Assembly (NCBI RefSeq): GCF_900088535.1
Contig: NZ_LT578417.1
Location: forward strand, 186,001-250,000
Direction: 5' to 3'
Source of the DNA: Cyanobium sp. NIES-981
Lineage (GTDB): Bacteria > Cyanobacteriota > Cyanobacteriia > PCC-6307 > Cyanobiaceae
Length of the DNA: 64,000 nucleotides
Each line of letters opens with the position of its first letter. The first letter of the stretch is position 1. Under the pieces are notes generated by a model. That model was not told where the DNA came from, made no database searches, and worked only from the letters and a program-made list of their open reading frames with translations. This document shows positions 46,985 through 55,988 of the stretch, piece by piece. The translations under genes were made by a program, and so were the position numbers.

Positions 46985-47290
46985 CCCCTTCGCATCGCCT
47001 GTGGAGTGAGCTTCGACATAGTCCTTCAGTACAGCATCCATAGGAGCTTGCCAAACAGCTCCGGAGGCCTTGAAATAGTCATTAACTTCAGGACTATATC
47101 GGATTGAAACCAGCTGCTAGTCATTTGCCAACATTGGTCGTCCGCGAACCATTCGCATGGGGACCATCGCGCTCATCTGATCGTGTGTAAAGGGAGGGCC
47201 ATCAGGATCTGATTCCGCCGCCGCTGTAATCAACTGAACTTCCTCAAGTGTCGGCATACTCAGGCTGATCTTCTTTAGTGGCTTTGACAT
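46979..47290 (-). pseudogene. BrnA-like antitoxin with internal amber stop
   Basis: The frame starts MSKPLKKISLSMPTLEEV and runs DPDGPPFTHDQMSAMVPMRMVRGRP, matching BrnA-type antitoxins. A TAG at 47117-47119 interrupts it, but the same frame continues QLVSIRYSPEVNDYFKASG and WQAPMDAVLKDYVEAH, the expected C-terminal DNA-binding part, to TAA at 46979-46981. A single substitution explains the stop. The toxin BrnT is missing; an ISAs1 remnant lies directly upstream where it could have been. Confidence 0.75.
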
Positions 47291-47348
47291 AGTGATTGAC
47301 CTCACGGCGATTGGCTTTGCGTAGACTAACTCTGGGTACTTTCCTCCC

Positions 47349-47558
47349 GACACCCAACATGGCGAAGACGGTCTGCGCTATCGCGAGCCCAATGGCGTCC
47401 AGATCCTGGGGACATTGCGGAGCTTGGCGATGAATGCCGTGCGGCTCGATGGCATCTAGTCCATCACCGAGGGCATGGCCGCCCTCGCGCTCGACATCAG
47501 GGGGTTATTGGAGCTTCTGGGCTGGCGAGAACCATTCGAGCCACTGGCTTCTGGTTAA
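47349..47558 (+). pseudogene. ISAs1-family transposase C-terminal remnant
   Basis: A 70-codon plus-strand frame reads YREPNGVQILGTLRSLAMNA, then a TAG where a Trp codon is expected (DGI-stop-SITEGMAALALDIRG), and ends LLGWREPFEPLASG-stop. This is the C-terminal end of ISAs1-type transposases. Only about 70 residues remain, without IS ends. It shows an earlier insertion into the array beside the BrnA-like frame. Confidence 0.75.
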
Positions 47559-47756
47559 CTTCTAATGGGCCTTCGCCAGAGGGGGGGCAGGGAAGCAAAG
47601 CTGCGCCTCAGATCATCCCATCCTGGCTGTTGCAATCCAGCGGCGCGCGGGACATTGAAGCGCTTCTACTTCGCTCACCCTGAACGATTACTTGCAATCT
47701 CTCTGCTCGCCTATTTGTGGGGTATTTCCAGAGTTTCCTTAGCATCGCCTTCATGC
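47559..47756. other. Gap between membrane-protein gene and IS remnant, no gene
   Basis: No coding frame with support was seen. The segment contains GGGGGGGC near 47572 and a TTCTAATGG stretch just after the ISAs1 remnant, but no paired boxes. An attC expected after the membrane-protein gene is not recognisable here and may have been lost with the insertion. Confidence 0.5.
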
Positions 47757-48362
47757 TCAAGTGTTTCTAGTGCTCCTAGATTTCAGTAAGCAGACTAGGC
47801 ATACGATTGGATAAAGGGGAAATCCAGATAGGATAATGACAAACTTGAGAAACGCAAAACTGACTGAAAGATGTGCGATTGTCTGCGAGTGCTCAGGAAC
47901 GAGGTTAAACAGCAGCGAAAGCAAAGAGATGTTTTCTGCCGTATCCAAAACCACCGCAGCGAATTGTCCCCATGCCAGCGCAACCCCCAGCCAAGCAAAG
48001 TGAATGAAACAGCTAGAAACACGACTAGAGCCCGATTGACATCTAGAGACGGATAGAGCCCTGGACCCAAGTAGGCATAATATGGCTATAGATAGCGAAT
48101 AAACTAGCATATAGAGAAAGTCCAGACCGAGTCCAAACGCCGCCCATTGTTTTTCGATTGCCGTCCACAGGCTCAGAACGTGAAGAGGAAAGAATTCAAA
48201 CTGAAGGGCTCCTGGGCTAACTGGGAGAGCATTAAGCAGTATGGTTAAAAAAATCGCAACGAGCCAAAGGAGGCATACCCACTGTGTATTTAGGACCAGG
48301 AGATCTGATGGCTTGAATGGATTTCGTATCGCTAGGGAGTTACCAAGGGATTTAGTTGGCAT
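47757..48362 (-). CDS. Multi-pass membrane protein coupled to patatin gene
   Basis: The 201-residue product has about four or five hydrophobic helices (VCLLWLVAIFLTILLNAL, FLYMLVYSLSIAILCLLG, FIHFAWLGVALAWGQFAAVVL and others) and a basic C terminus. Its ATG at 48362 overlaps the last 11 bases of the patatin frame, so the two were designed to be made together. No family is recognised. It could anchor or regulate the phospholipase, or be an immunity partner; both are inference. Confidence 0.7.
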   Translation of the reverse strand: MPTKSLGNSLAIRNPFKPSDLLVLNTQWVCLLWLVAIFLTILLNALPVSPGALQFEFFPLHVLSLWTAIEKQWAAFGLGLDFLYMLVYSLSIAILCLLGSRALSVSRCQSGSSRVSSCFIHFAWLGVALAWGQFAAVVLDTAENISLLSLLFNLVPEHSQTIAHLSVSFAFLKFVIILSGFPLYPIVCLVCLLKSRSTRNT

Positions 48363-48615
48363 AATTCAACAGTGCTGTAATGAGCCTTTCCAGCGTTACG
48401 GATCCCACTCCGGTAAGAAGGTAAGCCGAGGAATCGGCAACCATACCCTTTAGATTGTCTGTATTGGCGTTGAATGACTCATGCGGTTGCTGATATATTG
48501 GTTGTAAACGGTAGTAGTTGTTAGCTGCTAACAGCATTTTCGCTTGATATTCGACGGCATCGGAGGATCCATCGGAAGTGGCCCGGAGCAGTGGAATATC
48601 ACGCCGAGGGCTTAA

Positions 48616-49990
48616 GAGTTTGCAGAAAAAATCTCGTCGCGAGGCGAGTTCTCCCCCTCCGTGACCCAGCCAGCTGGTCATGGCGAGGCGATTATTGGAA
48701 TGACTCAGGCTCGCTGTGAGTCCCTGATCCTCGGGATTGGTACCTCGCTCGACGCTGAATCTCCTCGCAGGCTCCCATCTCTGGAGAACGGCCTGTTCAT
48801 GCCATCGCCTCCACAGGCCTGAGCAGGTTGCTCAGGCGGATCAGGTTGTAGGCGATCACATGCAGTCCGAACATGGCACTGACATTGGCCTGGCCGCGCA
48901 GCTTGAACTGGCGCAGGCCGCCGAACTGCTTGATCCAGCCGAAAACCTTCTCGATGCCGCGGCGTGCATGGATCGACTTGGCATAGCCCTCATGGCGAGT
49001 GGTGCGGCCATCGATGGCGGAGCCGCCGGAGCGTCCTGCGTTCTGGGCGACATGCGGGGTAACGCCGATCCGTCGCATCTCTGCGACGAATCCATGGGTG
49101 TCGTAGTTCTTGTCAGCACCGATGGTTTTCTGGTGGTGCCCGGGGAGATCGGCGGCCATCTCCTTGGCCGCATCCCGTTCGCCGTAGCCGTCAGCCTGGG
49201 TCACCCGGCAATCCACCACCAGGGCATGGCGGTTGTCCATGAGCACATGCCCCCGGTAGCTGGGCAGGGCCGGGTGAACATTCGACTTGCGGGCCAGAAG
49301 AGCGTCGGGATCCGTGCCGGAGCGATGGGTCTTGTTGCTGAGACGCACCCCGCGGAAGTCGCCCTTGGCCCGCTTCCTGCCATCCTTGGCCGCCCCGAAT
49401 CCCTCGCCAGGGCCTGATGGCGGAGGCGGCGGGTCATCCTCTCCGTCGATTCGCTCCAGGGAGGCATGTGAGGCCCAGGCTTGGAGCAGGGTGCCATCGA
49501 CGGAGAAGTGTTCATTGCTGAGCAGCGGTTTCACCTCCGGTGCCGCCATCAGCTTCTCCAGGAACCGGCCCATCAACTGCTCGTTGAGCAGCCGCTCACG
49601 ATTCTTGGTGAACGTGGTCGGATGCCAGATCGGATCGTCAGGACTCAAGCCCACAAACCAGCGGAACAGCAGGTTGTAGTCGAGCTGCTCCAGCAGCAGG
49701 CGCTCCGAACGGATCCCGTAGAACGCCTGCAGCAGTGAGGCCAGCAGCAATTGCTCAGGCGGTATCGATGGCCTGCCTTCTGAGGCATAGAGATGGCAGA
49801 AGGTGGGATTGAGGCGATCGAGAGCCTGATCCGCCAGCTTGCGAATCCGCCGCAGCGGATGGCCGGCCGGAATCCGCTCCTCGATCGAGACGTAGGAGAA
49901 CAGTGAGCCTGTGCGCTCCTGCTGACCACGCATCAAGCCTGAGGCGGATACTCCATTTTCGCAGGGGTGGGCGGGTTTTTCAGCGAACTC
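48616..49990 (-). mobile_element. IS5-type insertion sequence in patatin gene
   Basis: The 1375-base element has imperfect 15-base inverted ends (GAGTTTGCAGAAAAA and GAGTTCGCTGAAAAA) and is flanked by TTAA on both sides (48612-48615, 49991-49994), a likely target duplication. It carries one intact transposase gene. About 180 bases between the transposase stop and the end are noncoding. Confidence 0.85.
48797..49936 (-). CDS. IS5-type DDE transposase
   Basis: The 379-residue product has an N-terminal DUF772-like region (SIEERIPAGHPLRRIR, PSIPPEQLLLASLLQAFYGIRSER) and a DDE domain with FSVDGTLLQAWASH, GADKNYDTHGFV and ARRGIEKVFGWIKQFGG. The motif set fits the IS5 superfamily. A Pro-rich DDPPPPPSG loop is inserted between the first catalytic part and the rest. 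It appears intact and could move its own element. Confidence 0.92.
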   Translation of the reverse strand: MMRGQQERTGSLFSYVSIEERIPAGHPLRRIRKLADQALDRLNPTFCHLYASEGRPSIPPEQLLLASLLQAFYGIRSERLLLEQLDYNLLFRWFVGLSPDDPIWHPTTFTKNRERLLNEQLMGRFLEKLMAAPEVKPLLSNEHFSVDGTLLQAWASHASLERIDGEDDPPPPPSGPGEGFGAAKDGRKRAKGDFRGVRLSNKTHRSGTDPDALLARKSNVHPALPSYRGHVLMDNRHALVVDCRVTQADGYGERDAAKEMAADLPGHHQKTIGADKNYDTHGFVAEMRRIGVTPHVAQNAGRSGGSAIDGRTTRHEGYAKSIHARRGIEKVFGWIKQFGGLRQFKLRGQANVSAMFGLHVIAYNLIRLSNLLRPVEAMA

Positions 49991-50160
49991 TTAACCATTC
50001 CATCAAGCACCATCCAGATGCGTCCTGAAAACTAAGCTGTCTGTAGCTGGTTCCGTCCTTTTCTGAAGCTATGGGATCACTCCCTGTGACGTGGACCCCG
50101 GGAATTGGTCCAGGGTGAATGAGAGTCCTCAGCCGGCCAGACTGGGCCGGGGACTCCAGC

Positions 50161-50373
50161 ATGAAACGCACCAGGCACACAGCGGAGCAGATCATCCGCA
50201 AGCTCAAGACCGCCGAACAGCTGATCGCCCAGGGCAAGACCGTCGCCGATGTCTGCCGCGTCATCGAGGTGACACAGCCGACCTATCACCGCTGGAAGCA
50301 GCAGTACGGCGGGATGCAGGCCGAGGAGGCCCGCCGGCTGACGCAGCTGGAGAAGGAGAACGCCCGGCTCTAG
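50161..50373 (+). pseudogene. IS3 OrfA, truncated by a 24-base insertion
   Basis: The frame starts [20 protein letters not shown], the helix-turn-helix of IS3 OrfA, and stops at TAG 50371-50373 after residue 70. In copy 2 the protein continues to 92 residues ([14 protein letters not shown]). The extra 24 bases introduce in-frame TAGs at 50371 and 50395, so no OrfAB fusion can form from this copy. The element is probably immobile unless helped by the other copy. Confidence 0.85.
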
Positions 50374-50459
50374 CCGAAGGCTTCTCCGCAGGAGTAGAAG
50401 CTGTTGGCAGAAGCCGAGCTGGAAAAGGCGATGCTCAAGGATCTCGCCGAGGGAAACTT

Positions 50460-51299
50460 CTGAGCCCGGAACGCCGTCGCAGAGCCGTCGCGGTTCTGCG
50501 TGAGCGTTACCGGGCCTCTGAACGCCTGGCCTGCCGTGTTGTGGGGCAGCACCGGAGCACCCAACGAAATCCCGGCAAGGTTGTCGGCATTGAAGAGGCC
50601 AAGCTCCGCCATCGCCTCCGCGAAATCGCAGCGGAGCACATCCGCTGGGGCCGCCGGATGGCCTACCGGCTGCTCAGGCGGGAGGGCTGGACCATCAATC
50701 ACAAGCGCGTGCAACGACTCTGGCGGGAGGAAGGCCTGCAGCGGCCGACACCCAGAAAGCGAAAGCGGGCACGGCCCGCTGACGGCTCGGTGCGGCGTCA
50801 CCGGGCTGAGCATCCCCACCAGGTGTGGGCCATGGACTTCCAGTTCGATGCCACAGCTGATGGCCGCAGACTCAAGTTCCTGAACGTGATCGACGAGCAC
50901 AGCCGCCTCTGCCTGGCGATCCGGGTGGGCAGGCGCTGCAAGGCCAAAGACGTGGTGGCCGTGCTGGAGGAACTCACCAGCCTCTACCCAGCACCGGCGT
51001 TCATCCGATCGGACAACGGCCCGGAGTTCATTGCGCAGGCCCTACGGGACTGGTGCGAGGCCAGCAGCGCCACCAGCACGGCCTACATCGCGCCGGGATC
51101 CCCATGGGAGAACGGATTCGCAGAATCCTTCAACGGCCGCTTCCGCGATGAATTCCTCAACACCGAGCTGTTCACTACAGCCCCGGAGGCGCAGATCCTG
51201 GCCGATCGCTGGCGATGGGAGTACAACTCACTCAGGCCGCATTCGGCCCTCCAGGGGCGTACGCCCATGGAGGCAGCTCAACAAGGAGCTGCAGCATGA
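50460..51299 (+). CDS. IS3 OrfB transposase, copy 1
   Basis: The frame is open from a CTG that overlaps the normal OrfA stop (-1 frame). It has the DDE-type integrase core: [41 protein letters not shown] and [21 protein letters not shown]. About 279 residues. It differs from copy 2 by very few residues (TPMEAAQQ versus TPLEAAQQ). Expression needs a frameshift from OrfA, which is blocked here. Confidence 0.88.
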   Translation: MSPERRRRAVAVLRERYRASERLACRVVGQHRSTQRNPGKVVGIEEAKLRHRLREIAAEHIRWGRRMAYRLLRREGWTINHKRVQRLWREEGLQRPTPRKRKRARPADGSVRRHRAEHPHQVWAMDFQFDATADGRRLKFLNVIDEHSRLCLAIRVGRRCKAKDVVAVLEELTSLYPAPAFIRSDNGPEFIAQALRDWCEASSATSTAYIAPGSPWENGFAESFNGRFRDEFLNTELFTTAPEAQILADRWRWEYNSLRPHSALQGRTPMEAAQQGAAA

Positions 51300-52117
51300 C
51301 CATGACCACCCACTCTCATAAGGACTGGACCGATAAAGGGGGTCACGTCACCTGTGCCTATTGAAAGAATGGCTATCTCCTCAATCGGAATCCGATCATG
51401 ACTCCAGGACAATCGCTCAACCAATGCGCACAACGCCGGATTGTTCGCAGACAGACCTCCATCAATAAGTGGGATGCAATCCTCTCCCGACCTCGAAGGG
51501 ATTGTCTGGAACCCCTGAGCTTTCCAGAAATCAATAAAGGTCTTGTTGGACAGCTCGTAAGCAGGAAATGCGACTGGAGCTGCCGAGGATGCTCTCGCCA
51601 CTTCCCACACATCAATTTCCTTGCACTCTGATGAGCGACTCTTGAACACAACAAACTGCTGATTATATGTATCGTAGCTGGTAACGAGAGTTGGCTTTTC
51701 TAAATCCCCAAACTTGAGAAGGCCTTTACCTTGGGGGTCAGAGAATACCCTTTGTAGCACAGGCTCCACCCCATGGGGATTAGTTTTGTCTTCATAGCCC
51801 GCCTGGTAGATAGGCTGAGAATAGCCGATTCTTAGCCTATCTACGAGAGACTTCAACACCTTTTTAAATGGTGGAAAGATCTTAATGCCATCGCGCAGAT
51901 ATAGGTCAAGGATTTGCCTGGCTGTTAGTCCGCTGGATAAGCCGCAGGCGACGATGCTTCCGGTTGAGGTGCCAGCAATCAAATCGAAGTAATCATGCAG
52001 TGGCTTGCCTGGATTGATTCTTTGGAGTCTGTCCTCAATAGTCGCGAGCACTGCGGCAGTTGCCAAGCCGCGAATTCCTCCTCCGTCGCATGCAAGAATA
52101 AACGATTTTACTGCCAT

Positions 52118-52346
52118 GATGTCTTATCCATACAAACGCATACTCTAGTCGCTGTTACATGCAAGCATGGTCCGCATTGACACATTGTGAAACGCTGAAC
52201 AAATAAATAAAGATCATACTTTCGTAGCGTGGACTACCGATATGACTGTCATGGTGGCTTTATGGGTTTTTGTAAATGAAATGAATGGAATGCCCAACCT
52301 GTATTAGATTTTGAAAATCACACGCCATAACAACAAGGAGAAATCA
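52118..52346. promoter_or_regulatory. AT-rich divergent intergenic region
   Basis: This 229-base stretch separates the patatin start (minus) from the GH19 gene (plus). It is clearly richer in A/T than either flank, with AACAAATAAATAAAGATCATAC near 52198. It probably holds promoters for both directions. A strong ribosome site AAGGAG at 52335-52340 precedes the GH19 start. I cannot assign exact promoter boxes. Confidence 0.5.
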
Positions 52347-53237
52347 ATGGCGACTTTGCAAGATGTTATCAGGAATAGTCTGCGGATTGACTACGGAGAT
52401 ATAGGAACATCTTACTTAGTTCAAGATCAACAACTGTGCAAGGAGATTCAACAAGTACTCGCCAAGAGTAAATTCTATAACTACGATGTTGATGGACTTT
52501 ATGGCAAGATTACAAGGGAAGCTTTAAGGGACTTCAATGAAGCTTATGCGCTGTCAGGAGGAGATATTTTGGGTCCCACAACTGCTGAGTTTTTGCTGAG
52601 ACTCGATACAATCCAGCCCGAAGATGGAAAGCTAACAGCCACCGCTTCTAAAAAGGAGATACAAAGTGCAATTCTACGAGAATGTAAACGGCAAGGATTG
52701 ACTCTGGACTCACAAATCTCATACGTATTGGCAACGGTTCAGCACGAAACCAACAATACTTTTAAGCCTGTTCGAGAAGCCTATTGGCTAAGTGAGGAGT
52801 GGCGACGTAAAAATCTTCGATATTATCCATACTATGGACGTGGCTATGTACAGCTTACTTGGGACTATAACTATAAGAAGTACAGTGACATCTTAGGGGT
52901 CAATCTTCTAGGTAATCCTGATAAAGCCATGGATCCGAATATTGCCTTGTTCATTTTAGTTGATGGCATGAGCAAAGGTCGGTTTACATCAAAAAAACTA
53001 GGAACTTATGTCAACGGAAATAAAACAAACTTTATAGGTGCAAGAGATGTGGTTAACCCTGGTGATAAACCGGCTTTGATTGCTGGCTATGCAAAAGATT
53101 GGCAGCGTCAAATTAGTACTCTTGAGAGTATCTCGCTTGGGGACACAACTGAAATAGACTTACAAGAATCGTCAGATTTTAGTTTAGATCTAGATCCGGT
53201 TAGCGAGCTAACTTTAAAGCAAATTATGAGCAGTTAA
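52347..53237 (+). CDS. Peptidoglycan-binding GH19-like lysozyme/chitinase
   Basis: The 296-residue product from ATG 52347 has an N-terminal peptidoglycan-binding fold (NYDVDGLYGKITREALRDFNE, residues about 46-65) and a C-terminal GH19-like domain: VLATVQHETNNTFKPVREAYW with candidate acid Glu134, YYPYYGRGYVQLTWDYNY with the RGYVQLTW motif, and KAMDPNIALFILVDGM. Such enzymes cleave peptidoglycan or chitin. No signal peptide is seen, so release needs lysis or another export route. Low GC and codon choice unlike the host indicate recent transfer. It starts the plus-strand trio. Confidence 0.85.
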   Translation: MATLQDVIRNSLRIDYGDIGTSYLVQDQQLCKEIQQVLAKSKFYNYDVDGLYGKITREALRDFNEAYALSGGDILGPTTAEFLLRLDTIQPEDGKLTATASKKEIQSAILRECKRQGLTLDSQISYVLATVQHETNNTFKPVREAYWLSEEWRRKNLRYYPYYGRGYVQLTWDYNYKKYSDILGVNLLGNPDKAMDPNIALFILVDGMSKGRFTSKKLGTYVNGNKTNFIGARDVVNPGDKPALIAGYAKDWQRQISTLESISLGDTTEIDLQESSDFSLDLDPVSELTLKQIMSS

Positions 53238-53333
53238 AATTCTTCGGTAGCACAAATTAGTTTCTGACAAATCGGACTTACTTATTCTCATTCTCGATTC
53301 CGCTTCACGAGTCAATCCTTTTGGGAGACTATT

Positions 53334-54227
53334 ATGGCACGTTGCCCTTTTGCTATTTGGAAACCGATTACAGGAGGAGTGGGTGCTTATTTAGGAGGCC
53401 CTTTTAAGATTGTTCATCACACCACTGAAGGTTCTACAGCATCAAGTGCGATGAGAGCTTATCAGAGCAACAGATCTGACCCTCACTTTACAGTCGATTC
53501 TACAACTATTTATCAACATATCGATACAGGCGTTTCTGCCCGCTCTCTCTTTAATGCAGATGGAGGTGTTCAAACCAACAGAGACTCAGCGATTCAAATC
53601 GAGGTAGTTGGTTTTGCAGGTAAACCTAAAAGCAAAGAAACCCTCAATAATATTTCTAAATTGTGTCGCTGGATAGAAGCTACTCATGGTGTACCTAAAG
53701 TTTGGCCAAACGGATTCCCTAAAACAGGTTCAACTGATCCTGGAGGACATAACCGCAATGCTACAAACTGGGATTCAAAAGGGGGGCATTATGGACATTC
53801 TCATGTTCCTGAAAATGACCACTGGGATCCTGGATATACCAAAACTGAAGTCGAGATTATCATGGGTGGAAGGCTAGAATCAGTTGGCCTTGACGAAGGA
53901 GTTGCTCTTGCATCCTTTATGTCACAAGAACAGGTAGATATTCAAGCTAATCTAAGTCTGGTAACTCATAGTATATCCTTATCTTTAGATAATCAAGGGC
54001 AAGGTGTTGTCCCCTTAGATTTTGCTTGGGAACGTGTTATTTCTGTGATTCCCAAAGCCACAAGAAGCGATGATGGTAAGTGGCAATCTTGTATAGTATC
54101 TCTTGCAGAACAGGAAGGACAAACATTGTTAGTTGTTACGGGCGGAGTATTTCAAGCAACGGTATCAATCTTAGTCAAAGTCTTTAATGATACATATTCA
54201 GTAGAAGAATCCGTTGGTTGCCCTTAA
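53334..54227 (+). CDS. N-acetylmuramoyl-L-alanine amidase (type 2-like)
   Basis: The 297-residue product has FKIVHHTTEGS with candidate zinc ligand His28, the SDPHFTVDSTTIYQHID stretch of amidase-2/PGRP folds, AIQIEVVGFAG, and HYGHSHVPENDHWDPG with candidate His155 and a DPG end. This family cuts the amide between muramic acid and the stem peptide. A beta-rich C-terminal domain (residues about 190-297) is unassigned. No signal peptide. Start ATG at 53334 follows GGGAG-like sequence. Low GC, as for its neighbours. Confidence 0.85.
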   Translation: MARCPFAIWKPITGGVGAYLGGPFKIVHHTTEGSTASSAMRAYQSNRSDPHFTVDSTTIYQHIDTGVSARSLFNADGGVQTNRDSAIQIEVVGFAGKPKSKETLNNISKLCRWIEATHGVPKVWPNGFPKTGSTDPGGHNRNATNWDSKGGHYGHSHVPENDHWDPGYTKTEVEIIMGGRLESVGLDEGVALASFMSQEQVDIQANLSLVTHSISLSLDNQGQGVVPLDFAWERVISVIPKATRSDDGKWQSCIVSLAEQEGQTLLVVTGGVFQATVSILVKVFNDTYSVEESVGCP

Positions 54228-54280
54228 GGAGTATTTGACCTTTTACCATTCACCTGCACTAATTTTGGAGCAAGCAAACC

Positions 54281-55891
54281 ATGCCGTCAGAAAGTCTATT
54301 CAACAACACTGAGTTAACTCAAGAGCTTCTTGAAACTAATTATTTTGAGGATAGTCAAAGATTAAGAGCAGCTGAAATTGATCCAAAGCTTGCTAGAGAC
54401 TATCTTAAAGCTTCTTTAGCTGAGGGAACTGCCAAAGCAGCTGCAGAATTAGAACCTCTGAATGCAATTCTCCTTGAAGCTATCATTAAGCAAGCAGAGC
54501 GTCCAGCCATAAAGATTCAAAATAATTCCTTTGAGACTCCACGTACTGAATATTGGAGAAGACGATTAGAACCTCACCGTACAACTATTGACACAGTAAT
54601 CAAATCAGTTGGAAGAATTGAGCTGAGAGAGCACCCCCGTGGTCTTAGCTACGTCGGAACAGGTTGGCTCGTTACTGATGATATTATTGTCACTAATCGA
54701 CATGTGGCGCAAACTTTTGCTTTTCAAGAGGGTCGTAAATTCACCTTCCAAACCAATCCGTTTGAAAACAAGACAATCAAAGTTAACGTTGATTTTCGAG
54801 AAGAATATAGAATCGATCAAGAGGAGCAATTTGACATTGTTGATGTTTTGTATATTGAACCCCAACAAGGCTCGGATATGGCCTTTTTGAAAGTAAAGCG
54901 CAGTGGAGATACATCTCGCTCAGTTATTGCTTTAGCAACTGAATCTGTCAGTGGAGAGAGTGAGATCACAGTGATTGGTTACCCAGCAAGAGATAGTCAA
55001 CGTAACCCAATTGAGCCTGCAAAACTGTATGAAACATTTGAGGACATATATGATATCAAGCGGCTGCAGCCCGGTGAAGTGATGTCAACAGCGAGATTGT
55101 CGCAAAATGTGCCCGTGTTTACTCATGACTGCTCAACTCTGGGAGGAAATTCTGGTTCTGTTGTCTTAGACTTTAAAACAGGAAAAGCTATAGGTCTCCA
55201 CTTTGGAGGAATATTCCAACAAGAAAACTATGCAGTGCCTGCTGCAATTATTCAGCGACGTCTTGATGAACTGCTTTCAGGAAGGCTTGTAATTGAATCA
55301 CCTAACGAATCCCCTATTGTCATATTTTCAAGTCCCATTGACCTGGAGGCAGTAGATAATGAAACTCCTATTCAATTAGAGGATACTCCGTGTTTTTGCC
55401 CTCTGGATGATGGATCTCTTGAGGATTTAATCATTGAAGCAGTGCCTTTTCCTGCGGTTAATACACAGCTTCCCATATTGGGAACAGGTTACTATAGTTA
55501 TTCTCAATTTCGTGACAAGCAATTTGGATTGCCGGCAACTATCAAAGCTATAGAAGAGATTGGTAAGGCATGGTTTGAGAACCATCGAACAGGACCGGTA
55601 ATTGGAATAGGAAACATTAGTAAAAATGGTGGTGGGCCTGTCCCACCCCATAAGAGCCATCAAACCGGTTTAGATGTCGATTTTTGACTCTTAAGATCAG
55701 ATGGAGCAAGAATAGGTGTTACTTTTCGAGATCCTAACTATTCCCTCACGCGAACCCAAGATCTAATTAATACCATTATTAGCAATTCCTTATTAACTGT
55801 TCAATTAATTCTTTGTAACGACAACAAGTTAAAAGGAGTTCAACCATGGCCGGGCCATGACGATCATCTTCATGTGCGACTTAGCAGATAA
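54281..55891 (+). pseudogene. Trypsin-like protease fused to MepA-like endopeptidase domain, TGA-interrupted
   Basis: The reading frame up to TGA 55685-55687 is 468 residues and holds an intact-looking serine protease: VTNRHVAQ (His141), GSDMAFLKV (Asp199) and CSTLGGNSGS (Ser291). The C-terminal part, GIGNISKNGGGPVPPHKSHQTGLDVDF, matches the first metal motif of MepA/M74 murein endopeptidases (H457, D465/D467 area). Directly after the TGA the same frame runs RSDGARIGVTFRDPN to GHDDHLHVRL-SR-TAA at 55889-55891, the second metal motif. One substitution (CGA or TGG to TGA) accounts for it. The protease part may still work. No signal peptide. Confidence 0.78.
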
Positions 55892-55988
55892 GTACTAACA
55901 TTGGAATCATCAACCATCTTGATTGCCCAACTCGCTCCGCGGCTGGCTCCTTGGGGCCATGAACTGTTACAAATATACTAGCCCAGCC

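Larger units (their letters stand above)
50087..51350 (+). mobile_element. IS3-family element, copy 1, in patatin gene
   Basis: Ends read TGACGTGGACCCC at 50087 and GGGGGTCACGTCA at 51350; the 4-base flanks CCTG (50083-50086, 51351-51354) are a target duplication. At 1264 bases it is 24 longer than copy 2 at 60794, because of an insertion in orfA at 50371-50394. The group resembles IS407 by its 4-base duplication and OrfA sequence. Confidence 0.9.
48352..52117 (-). pseudogene. Patatin-like phospholipase gene split by two insertion sequences
   Basis: Segment 1 (52117-51351) codes the N-terminal part: DGGGIRG oxyanion motif (Asp11), nucleophile Ser51 in GTSTG, and the catalytic Asp219 in LIDGG. 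Segment 2 (50082-49991) continues as [16 protein letters not shown] and WCLMEWL. Segment 3 (48611-48352) codes SPRRDIPLLRATSDGSSDAVEYQ and the C terminus. Joining the three with one copy of each target duplication (CCTG, TTAA) gives 1119 bases, exactly 373 codons. Patatins hydrolyse membrane phospholipids and serve as cell-killing effectors in some defence systems. The gene is now inactive as a full-length product; the intact frame shows that insertion is recent. Confidence 0.88.

Noticed and set aside
48352-48681. 109-residue frame as a separate gene
   Set aside because: Its first third lies in the IS5 end; the rest is the C-terminal part of the split patatin.
50091-51299. 402-residue single frame of IS3 copy 1 as one transposase
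   Set aside because: The first 120 residues are the wrong phase of orfA (Arg/Gly-rich); only the OrfB part is real.
54281-55891. Stop-codon recoding (selenocysteine or read-through) in the accessory region
   Set aside because: In-frame stops here are of mixed type (TAG, TGA, TAA) in unrelated broken genes, with no sign of a recoding element; decay is simpler.
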